Of a stretch of 64,000 nt of DNA, positions 57,582-64,000 are shown piece by piece (position 1 is the stretch's first letter; each line of letters opens with the position of its first letter). The DNA lies in the IMG/VR virus record IMGVR_UViG_3300022744_000020, positions 206,384 through 270,383 of that record, one strand, 5' to 3'. Source of the DNA: a virus. The notes under the pieces were generated by a model. The model worked only from the letters and a program-made list of their open reading frames with translations. It ran no database searches and was not told where the DNA came from. Both the position numbers and the translations under genes were made by a program.

Positions 57582-59804
57582 ATGATCAAGTTTTCCAACC
57601 GTGACACGCTCGGCATCCGTCCGCAGCAGGCTCAGACGCCGACCGAAGCCCTGATGGGCGCCGTGTCGAACCTGAAGGAACAGAACTCTGGCCATCACGT
57701 GGACGCGGGCACGACCAAGGGCATCCTGGGCATCGAGTCGATGTCGGTGGAAGTCGCTGGCCGTGCGGACGAGTCGGCTGGTCGAATTCAAGAGAATCTG
57801 ACCAAGGCCATCGCCGCCACCAATCTGCAGCTCAAGAATGAGGGCCGCGGCACGATGGAGTTCGGCGCTGCTTCCCTGGAAGCCGCCACCTACGCCATGA
57901 TGGCCGCTTCGAACCCGCGCGCGCTGGCTGCTCGCGGCAACTTCGATCCGACCGGCGTTCGCTCGGCTGCCGAGCAAGAAAAGGCGACCTACGTCGCCAT
58001 GAACTCGACCGGCGTGCGCGGCAAGCGTCCCGTGGTCGGCGCCGAAGCCTTCGACAACCGTGTGAACAACACCATCATCGAACGCGCTGTCACGTACAAC
58101 CTGAAGGGTCCGCGTCAGAACGAATTCGCCGCCACGTTCTTCCCGCCGGTGGCAATCGCTCCGGGTCAAGCCGCCTGGTCGACGTCGATCCAAGTCCAGT
58201 ATGTCTTCGAGCCGGTCAAGCATGCCGTCAACGGCGCCGTCGCTGACTTCCATCGCGTCTCGCTGCTGAAGGCCCTGCGCAAGTCCGACATCCTGCGCAG
58301 CGAAGTCACGAAGGTCATCCCGGTCCTGCGCACCGGTGGTGGCGAATCGGACACCACGCACCTGTTCTCGTCCAAGGTCGCGCCGGTCAACGTGATGTAC
58401 GAAAACCATCCCGTCCCGACCGCACCGCTGGCCTTCGGCGTCGGCGAGTTCAACCTGCTGGGCCTGAGCCAGAACGACGCGCTGATCCAGCAAGGCGTGT
58501 TCACGCACAGTGACTCGCTGGACTCGGCCGCCTACTTCGAAGAAATCTTCATCGAACTGGGCGCCAACGCCGGCGGCAAGGTTCTGCGCTTCCCGGTGAA
58601 GGACCTGCGTGGCACGCACTTCACCTACAGCCTGCAAGGCAACACCCGCACGCTGTCCATCCAAAGCAAGATCTACGATCTGTGGCTGAAGAAGGACATG
58701 CTGGATCACCTGGGCGCCGCCATCCCTGGCCTGAATGGTCTGGGCACGAACCAAGTGCGCGTCAGCATGAGCGTGTACGGCACGATCCTGCAGGACAAGG
58801 GCACCACGGACATCAACGCCGGCAAGCTGGTCGTCGAAGAAATCCGTACGGCCGATGGCGAGAAGCTGGACCTGAAGTCCTCGCAAGGCGCCACGATCGT
58901 GACGCTGCTGGAAGGCACCAAGGGCGACAGCTACCGTGTGAACATCCGTCGCACGAACTCGAACCTGCGTGAAAACGGTCAGCGTATCGACACGCAGACC
59001 GAAGTGAACGTGTACTACGTTCCGACGCTGGCTCCGATCACGGCTCAACGCCCGGTGCTGCAAGACGGCTCGGACGACGGTGCCCTGATGGACACGCTGT
59101 GCCAGACGACCTACGTCAACGCCTCGAACCACGCGGTCGACCGCCTGTTCGAAATCGCCGACACGCTGAAGACCTACACCGCCAATCGCGGCGTGGAATC
59201 GCAAGCGCAGATGCTGGGCGTGGTCAGCTACCTGATCGAGCCGACGTATCTGGAAGACGAATGGAAGATCGACGAGATGGTCGACTCCCTGAACTCTTCG
59301 GATCGTGCGAACAACACGATGGACGCGTTCCTGAACGGCGTGCGTGACTTCGCCTACCGCATGTGGACGGAGTCGGGTCTGCAACTGGCCCTGGAAGCCG
59401 CCTACGGCACCTGCCCGAAGCCCGTGGTCATCATCGGCTGCGACCCGCTGTACAAGCGCTGGCTGACCGAGTTCGGTGACAACCGCATGATGGGCGAGTT
59501 CTTCGGCCACCGCGTGGTCGATTCCTGGAACGAAAAGATGAGCGGTCACCTGTTCATCACCTTCGGTCTGGAAGAAGCGTTCTCGTCCGGCGTGCAGTGC
59601 CCGTGGCACTTCGGCAACTTCGTCTGGCGCGCGGAAGTGCCGGTCGCGATGCCGATCACCCGTGGCAACGCCACCACGCACGAACTGATGGTCACGCCGT
59701 CGTACCTGCACGTGCCGAACCTGCCGGTTCTGGCCAAGATCAAGGTCTCCGGCATCGAGAAGATCATCGCTGCCAAGAACCCGGTCTGGACGAAGGCTGT
59801 GTAA
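57582..59804 (+). CDS. Putative major capsid protein, 740 aa
   Basis: ATG 57582 (MIKFSNRDTLGIRPQQ) follows ACGGAGTC. The codon bias is extreme, nearly all G/C-ending, as for the 48390 gene, which indicates the most highly translated class. The first 100-150 residues are helical and polar, consistent with a delta or prodomain removed by a maturation protease in many large phages. The rest is alpha/beta without enzyme motifs. The length is near the 747 residues reported for the phiKZ capsid protein. The long ORF on the opposite strand is a shadow of this codon bias. Identity rests on size, bias and position. Confidence 0.7.
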   Translation: MIKFSNRDTLGIRPQQAQTPTEALMGAVSNLKEQNSGHHVDAGTTKGILGIESMSVEVAGRADESAGRIQENLTKAIAATNLQLKNEGRGTMEFGAASLEAATYAMMAASNPRALAARGNFDPTGVRSAAEQEKATYVAMNSTGVRGKRPVVGAEAFDNRVNNTIIERAVTYNLKGPRQNEFAATFFPPVAIAPGQAAWSTSIQVQYVFEPVKHAVNGAVADFHRVSLLKALRKSDILRSEVTKVIPVLRTGGGESDTTHLFSSKVAPVNVMYENHPVPTAPLAFGVGEFNLLGLSQNDALIQQGVFTHSDSLDSAAYFEEIFIELGANAGGKVLRFPVKDLRGTHFTYSLQGNTRTLSIQSKIYDLWLKKDMLDHLGAAIPGLNGLGTNQVRVSMSVYGTILQDKGTTDINAGKLVVEEIRTADGEKLDLKSSQGATIVTLLEGTKGDSYRVNIRRTNSNLRENGQRIDTQTEVNVYYVPTLAPITAQRPVLQDGSDDGALMDTLCQTTYVNASNHAVDRLFEIADTLKTYTANRGVESQAQMLGVVSYLIEPTYLEDEWKIDEMVDSLNSSDRANNTMDAFLNGVRDFAYRMWTESGLQLALEAAYGTCPKPVVIIGCDPLYKRWLTEFGDNRMMGEFFGHRVVDSWNEKMSGHLFITFGLEEAFSSGVQCPWHFGNFVWRAEVPVAMPITRGNATTHELMVTPSYLHVPNLPVLAKIKVSGIEKIIAAKNPVWTKAV

Positions 59805-59841
59805 TTGCCAGGTACCCTATTCGTGGGGTAAACAAAGAAAT

Positions 59842-59870
59842 AAGGGGGCCTTCGGGCTCCCTTATTTTTT
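59842..59870 (+). terminator. Intrinsic terminator after the capsid gene
   Basis: AAGGGGGCC with loop TTCG and GGCTCCCTT, then ATTTTTT. Confidence 0.82.
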
Positions 59871-59923
59871 ATGACGTGGTTGAATACAGTGTCTCTCACC
59901 CCCTACCCCAGGAGCCTGTCCTT

Positions 59924-62857
59924 ATGTCTGATACCAATTCTACCGCTCGCGGTCTGACTCGTTACTTCACTGCAATTGATGATGCTGCATTCCAATCAAC
60001 CACTCCATCTGCAGAACAACCATCTCTGCAAGATCGACTGAATGCGGTCAGTGAGCCGATACACAGTGTTCGGTTTATCACTCAGGCACCAGACTTCGAG
60101 AAGATAGAACTTCCCACCCTCAATGCTGAGGAAATCTCAACACTCCCTCAGTACACGAATTCTCAGTTGATTCTGACTGGCGTGAAGAGAACAGACCGGG
60201 GTATCGAAGTCGCCTATTCTTCACCTACCGATTTACAAAAGACGGAGATGACTTCTACAGATGGGGAAGGCGGAGTGAAGTGGGACTATGTCACAACACC
60301 CAATGCCGTTAGGGTTAGTCCACTCACGAATTGTCTCCACGATGATGGTCAACCTAGAGCACCATTCCAAGCTGATGAGATCAAAAATTCGGGCCATCTA
60401 CAAGAGAACCTCGAGAGCCCCTACGCAGATGTCGTCGAGACTACTTCCTTGCCGATTCTCAGCGTTCCTGAAGACAAGGTAGAGTTTTTTCGTGGCGTCT
60501 TGAAGAAGATGGCTGAGTCTTCTCCGGTCCCCTTTCCTGAGTTTTACCCAGTTAGCGATCCAAGTCTGATGCCGTCGTCGGGATCTCCTGTGAACATGGA
60601 AGTTAGTTTCGACTATACACCCATCATTGGCCAGGCCGATTACGAAGCGGCAAAGTTGGTGGGACAAACGTTGGAAGCCACGGAAGCAGCCGACTTTCGA
60701 AACATATGGGCGTCGGACTACCGCCCATCTCTTATTGTCCGTAACCCGTTGGACAAAGACGGTAATCCCGTCGGAGGTCTTGTTCTTCACCCTCAGGCTC
60801 AAGGGGTCTCCACAAGCATTCTCACTCCTGAAGAAGCACGACTAGGGTGGTCACACTCAGTTCCAGTACAAGTATCGATAGAGTCCGAAGAGAATACCCC
60901 TCGCGTAGAAACACCTCAAGAGTCAGGGGATCAGTCCATCCAAAGAGCTTATTCGAGCACTACGATAACACGAGGCATTTCCGATCTGGAAAAGACAGGT
61001 CCCGAAGAACCCGCTCTTCCCATATCGGATTCGACAGAAGCCAGTCCTTTTGCACAAAGAGCGATAAAGATCATAGAGGGTTTGGAATCCGAACTGACAA
61101 CGTTCGTTGGACGACTCAAAGAGATCGTACCGAATTCTAGAGATGCGCTGTATGCTGTACAGCGCGATCCTTATCTCCGACCTGCAACTCTGACTCAAGA
61201 AGAGATGGATTCGATCAAAATCCCAGACCTGACGACGCGCTGGACCCTACTACCGGACGGTGAAACAGTAGTAGGGGTAAAGAACACCCAACCCACTCAA
61301 TCTACCGAGGAATCAGCCATGACACAGCAAGACATCCAAAACGAAACCCCGGAAGAAAACCAACCGCTTCATTCGGGAAATTTCGGGTACGTCATCGATC
61401 TGGATCCGTCTGGAAGCCTTACGGCGACCTCTCCCTCGGATCAACTGGTGGTCAAATGCCGCAATGAGCCCACCTCCATCATCAAGTTGGATGTTCCGGA
61501 GAACCAAACCCAACCAGTGGAGGTGGAAAAAGCCTGGAGCGTTGATTGGGGCAATAAGACGGAAGTTACTCAAGGATCGGCTCTCGAGGAAGTCTTTGCC
61601 AAAACAGCCATCTCGGCAAACTATCCGAAATTCGATCCGGTCGCGTCGGCCAAATTTCTCGAGGAAATTTCTCAAGAAGGTCCGTTCATCACGAGGGTCG
61701 AAGACCTTCACTACAATCCCCACGAAAAACCCACCGTCTACGAAATCGATGCCCGAGACCAGGAAGAGCCTGTCGTCATCGAAGTGGGCGCAGTACCCGA
61801 AATACAAGAGCTGACGACCTGGGCGGAAACTGCCCCTCCGAAAGGTCCGGATTGGGAAGCCTATCTGAATGCAACAGAGAAGACGTGGCGTGTCGACGGA
61901 ATCATTCTGGGTCAGATTTACACGAAACATAGCGATCCGGCGGTTTGGGACTATCTGCGTAAATCGATCCACAACACGCATGCCCCAAGTGACATGAAGG
62001 TGGGACATTCCCCGATCACTGAAGAGGCGGCGGAAAAGTTCCTGAAGTCGTACAAGATCACCGCAGGAATGGATCAGCGCAAGCTCAGACAGCTCTACCG
62101 TCCTGTAACTGGTGGTTATTACCCGAACGTGGTTTACACGACCCCGATCGAGTCGGTCACTCACGTTATCCACAACTTCCGCCGTGAGGGAGATTTCCTA
62201 ATCGGAGATCTGGTCTGTTTCAGTCAAGAGTGGTACGACCACTATCTCGAAGATCCTATTCGGGCACTGTGCTCTCGCAGCTTTCTCACGATCGATGCCG
62301 ATCGATCACGTCCCCGAAGCCAGGAACTTCTGACGTGGGATCTCCAATCGGTCAAAGAAGAAAACATCAAGCGCCGGAAAGTCTGGGTGCAATTGGGCAA
62401 GGTCATTCCGGACTCGGTGGTGGCGGACAACGACTCCTGGGAAGCGCTTAGTGAGAACGATCGCGATTGGTCCATGCAAGTGCTGGAAAAGAAACAACCC
62501 ACGCTTCTCCTGCAAAGTTCCGCAATGCATCTCCTGCAGAGAAAAGAGCCTCTCGTCGGAGGAGTTTCTTCAAAGGTTCGGGCCCGCGTGGATGCGGCGC
62601 AAACTCAAGAACAGAAGAACGCTGAATTTCTGTTGACCCCTTTCAATGAAGCCGTTCTTTACATTGAAAAGTTCCAACTGGACGGCGATCAGCTCTGGGG
62701 GAGGGTCCTCTGTGATACACTGGAGATGGCTGAAGATGTCTACAAAAACGGACTCGATACCATGCGATTCCGTGGTTTGATGAAGTACCACTCGGAGACC
62801 AGCCGACCGGAATGGCAGACGGTCATTGCGTGGGATTATCGTCCGCGCATCGGGTAA
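59924..62857 (+). CDS. Large hypothetical, probably virion-associated protein, 977 aa
   Basis: ATG 59924 (MSDTNSTARGLTRYF) has CAGGAG upstream; the upstream part of the frame overlaps the capsid gene and is ruled out. The first 450 residues are acidic, rich in Pro, Ser, Thr and Glu, and probably disordered. The C-terminal 300 residues contain two related modules: VTHVIHNFRREGDFLIGD...LLTWDL and VLYIEKFQLDGDQLWGR...VIAWDY, each a strand-rich domain. An internal ATG at 61319 could give a shorter form. It has no enzymatic motif. Its place after the capsid gene favours a head-associated role. Confidence 0.62.
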   Translation: MSDTNSTARGLTRYFTAIDDAAFQSTTPSAEQPSLQDRLNAVSEPIHSVRFITQAPDFEKIELPTLNAEEISTLPQYTNSQLILTGVKRTDRGIEVAYSSPTDLQKTEMTSTDGEGGVKWDYVTTPNAVRVSPLTNCLHDDGQPRAPFQADEIKNSGHLQENLESPYADVVETTSLPILSVPEDKVEFFRGVLKKMAESSPVPFPEFYPVSDPSLMPSSGSPVNMEVSFDYTPIIGQADYEAAKLVGQTLEATEAADFRNIWASDYRPSLIVRNPLDKDGNPVGGLVLHPQAQGVSTSILTPEEARLGWSHSVPVQVSIESEENTPRVETPQESGDQSIQRAYSSTTITRGISDLEKTGPEEPALPISDSTEASPFAQRAIKIIEGLESELTTFVGRLKEIVPNSRDALYAVQRDPYLRPATLTQEEMDSIKIPDLTTRWTLLPDGETVVGVKNTQPTQSTEESAMTQQDIQNETPEENQPLHSGNFGYVIDLDPSGSLTATSPSDQLVVKCRNEPTSIIKLDVPENQTQPVEVEKAWSVDWGNKTEVTQGSALEEVFAKTAISANYPKFDPVASAKFLEEISQEGPFITRVEDLHYNPHEKPTVYEIDARDQEEPVVIEVGAVPEIQELTTWAETAPPKGPDWEAYLNATEKTWRVDGIILGQIYTKHSDPAVWDYLRKSIHNTHAPSDMKVGHSPITEEAAEKFLKSYKITAGMDQRKLRQLYRPVTGGYYPNVVYTTPIESVTHVIHNFRREGDFLIGDLVCFSQEWYDHYLEDPIRALCSRSFLTIDADRSRPRSQELLTWDLQSVKEENIKRRKVWVQLGKVIPDSVVADNDSWEALSENDRDWSMQVLEKKQPTLLLQSSAMHLLQRKEPLVGGVSSKVRARVDAAQTQEQKNAEFLLTPFNEAVLYIEKFQLDGDQLWGRVLCDTLEMAEDVYKNGLDTMRFRGLMKYHSETSRPEWQTVIAWDYRPRIG

Positions 62858-62882
62858 GACCTAGACTCGTCGCCTGAATGCA

Positions 62883-62917
62883 GTTCAGCAGGAGCATACA
62901 TCATCTTCCTGCTGAAC
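62883..62917 (+). promoter_or_regulatory. Early-type box inside an 11-bp inverted repeat
   Basis: GTTCAGCAGGA (62883-62893) and TCCTGCTGAAC (62907-62917) flank GCATACATCATCT. The box sits exactly between the arms, suggesting an operator. ATG 62991 follows after a 73-nt leader. Confidence 0.55.
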
Positions 62918-62990
62918 CTCCATCTTTCCTTCTCCCATTCAGTATCCGAAAATCGATTGATTTTCAAAGATACGCTACCTGGCTACCATC

Positions 62991-63284
62991 ATGACTACCC
63001 GTACAAACACTGAACTCACTGCTTCCATTGCATCCCGCATCGCAAATGTTTTGAATTTGCTCCATCGTCACGATGATTTTGAAAAAGAAGACGACCTCGT
63101 CGGTGCTGAAAGCTACCTGTGCTTGGTGGTTCTGGTAAAACAAGTATCCGAGGAAAATCGTGAGCCTTTGATTGAGGCTCTGAAAGTACACGGATACTGC
63201 TTGAATTACAAAGCCAAGATCGGTACCCGTGAAGGTATTGACATTGTTCATCTGACTTCTGGACTTTCTGTTTTTCCGGATTAA
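62991..63284 (+). CDS. Hypothetical early-type protein, 97 aa
   Basis: ATG 62991 (MTTRTNTELTASIASR) follows CTACCATC. It opens MTTRTN, like the 38506 protein (MTTRTNSGI), though the rest is not clearly related. The product is alpha/beta and soluble. It is a single-gene unit between the box at 62883 and the terminator at 63301. Function unknown. Confidence 0.65.
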   Translation: MTTRTNTELTASIASRIANVLNLLHRHDDFEKEDDLVGAESYLCLVVLVKQVSEENREPLIEALKVHGYCLNYKAKIGTREGIDIVHLTSGLSVFPD

Positions 63285-63300
63285 ACGCGTCAATCCTCAA

Positions 63301-63345
63301 TACTGCACTACAGCCATTCAAATGGCTGTAGTGCAGTAAGTTTTC
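63301..63345 (+). terminator. Intrinsic terminator
   Basis: An 18-bp perfect stem starting TACTGCACTACAGCC with a 2-3-nt loop (63301-63338) is followed by GTTTTCTTATT. Confidence 0.85.
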
Positions 63346-63363
63346 TTATTCCATTTTTTTATA

Positions 63364-63387
63364 GTCATATATCCTCTCCATGAATCG
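63364..63387 (+). promoter_or_regulatory. Early-type promoter box with CATGAATCG
   Basis: GTCATATATCCTCTCCATGA followed by ATCG matches the boxes at 4039 and 29624. The shared 17-nt ACTCCCGAGAAAGGGAA follows at 63421. Confidence 0.55.
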
Positions 63388-63420
63388 AAGACATACCGTC
63401 TTTGATCACTGCCCGCAACC

Positions 63421-63437
63421 ACTCCCGAGAAAGGGAA
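63421..63437 (+). repeat. Second copy of the 17-nt leader element
   Basis: ACTCCCGAGAAAGGGAA, identical to 4083-4099. It lies 7 nt upstream of ATG 63444. Confidence 0.75.
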
Positions 63438-63443
63438 ATCACC

Positions 63444-63755
63444 ATGGCAAAGAACCTGAAAGATTTGACCGAAGCCAAAGAACAAATCGAAGAAGAGCTG
63501 GCAAAGATTGCCAAAGAGATTGCTTTGCAAGAAGATCTCATCACGCGTGAGAGTCGATTCGAGGAACTCCAAGAAGAATTCTTGGAGTATATGGAGTTGG
63601 TGGAAACGCACCGCAAGGCGCATCGAGCCGGGTTATGGGATCATCCCTATGACGTGGCTAATGCCATGATCGGCAAGCTCGGAAACACCCCACTTACGCG
63701 CCAGCTCGATGCGCTCGAACATCTCCTTGCCGAACTTTCGGTTCTGCTGACGTAA
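63444..63755 (+). CDS. Hypothetical early-type helical protein, 103 aa
   Basis: ATG 63444 (MAKNLKDLTEAKEQIEEEL) follows the AAAGGGAA of the leader. The first 60 residues are a highly charged coiled coil; a short helical hairpin follows. It is a single-gene unit ending in the terminator at 63762. No family recognised. Confidence 0.65.
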   Translation: MAKNLKDLTEAKEQIEEELAKIAKEIALQEDLITRESRFEELQEEFLEYMELVETHRKAHRAGLWDHPYDVANAMIGKLGNTPLTRQLDALEHLLAELSVLLT

Positions 63756-63761
63756 GTCAGC

Positions 63762-63808
63762 GCTTCGCGCAACCGGGTAACCCCTGGTTGCGCGAAGCTT
63801 ATTTTTTT
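63762..63808 (+). terminator. Intrinsic terminator
   Basis: GCTTCGCGCAACC (63762-63774) pairs with GGTTGCGCGAAGC (63786-63798), then TTATTTTTTT. Confidence 0.88.
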
Positions 63809-63824
63809 GTTTCCGAGAATAATG

Positions 63825-63840
63825 CAATCATACATTATTC
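63825..63840 (+). promoter_or_regulatory. Early-type box AATCATACATTATTC
   Basis: CATACATTATTC lies about 50 nt upstream of ATG 63887 and directly follows a terminator, like the other boxes. Confidence 0.4.
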
Positions 63841-63886
63841 TCAAGACACCCCACACTTTCTGCGCAATACCGAGGATGCAATAAAA

Positions 63887-64000
63887 ATGAACTCTTCACA
63901 AACCGCAGCGTCTCAGATTCACGTCTTCTATCAGCCTGCTCCGTCGTTATATCACATTCAAAGATCAAGCCCTAATGCGAAGGCCCACCGCCCTGCTGCC
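63887..64000 (+). CDS. N-terminal part of a hypothetical protein, cut by window end
   Basis: The frame is open from ATG 63887 (MNSSQTAASQIHVFYQP) to the last base, 38 codons. GAGGATGC lies upstream. The visible part is polar, with His, Pro and Ala. Nothing more can be said. Confidence 0.5.
   Translation, partial: MNSSQTAASQIHVFYQPAPSLYHIQRSSPNAKAHRPAA

Noticed and set aside
57573-59711. 712-codon ORF on the minus strand
   Set aside because: It lies wholly antisense to the capsid-like gene. The G/C-ending third positions of that gene remove stops on the other strand; the predicted product is Arg/His/Val-rich and unlike any protein.
59597-59923. N-terminal extension of the 977-residue protein into the capsid gene
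   Set aside because: It would overlap the capsid gene by 200 nt in another frame and run through the capsid terminator. ATG 59924 has a good ribosome-binding site.

Overview
The window reads as one continuous piece of a large tailed-phage genome. It is densely packed with short, mostly plus-strand genes of no recognisable family, grouped in units that end in strong intrinsic terminators. Among them are phage hallmarks: repeat-built tail fibres, a 740-residue capsid-like protein with strongly biased GC-rich codons, a DnaB-like replicative helicase, an SF2/SNF2-type helicase carrying an intein, NAD-dependent DNA ligase, dihydrofolate reductase, dCTP deaminase (also carrying an intein) and several lytic transglycosylases. 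There is no rRNA, ribosomal-protein or central-metabolism block. Signal peptides and membrane-anchored muralytic enzymes point to a Gram-negative host. A 740-residue major capsid protein and recurrent ATATTACC/TACATCATC promoter-like boxes recall phiKZ-like jumbo phages; that affiliation is inference.

Layout. 1-2546 (minus): two virion or fibre proteins, the first cut by the window edge. 2675-12730 (plus): small genes, Nudix hydrolase, intein-bearing helicase, a macrodomain protein. 12793-13806 (minus): membrane-anchored transglycosylase. 13937-31391 (plus): many unknowns, including an envelope-directed cluster at 17881-21900 (secreted protein, membrane proteins, tyrosine/dual-specificity-type phosphatase, TAXI-like periplasmic binding protein), a 1112-residue protein built of six related modules, and a GNAT acetyltransferase. 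31522-32720: two tandem paralogous secreted transglycosylases. 32721-33480: an unusual RNA unit with a structured noncoding stretch, a 74-codon ORF, a tRNA-like element without a normal D-arm, and a terminator. 33525-39555: small unknown genes. 39556-40137: a candidate large structured RNA of about 580 nt ending in a perfect terminator. 40201-48242: nucleotide and DNA metabolism (DHFR, ligase, dCTP deaminase) with unknowns. 48390-48842: a codon-optimised small virion-like protein. 49893-54659 (minus): a fibre operon. 54797-56816 (minus): DnaB-like helicase and a repeat protein. 56996-62857 (plus): capsid-like protein and a long partner. 62991-64000: small early-type genes.

How it fits together. 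The helicases, ligase, DHFR and dCTP deaminase supply replication and nucleotide pools. The transglycosylases and fibres serve entry and lysis. The numerous small genes, each transcription unit fronted by a common AT-rich box, look like early host-takeover genes. The best candidates for something undescribed are the 580-nt RNA, the RNA unit at 32.7-33.5 kb with its rearranged tRNA, and the envelope cluster with a solute-binding-like protein.
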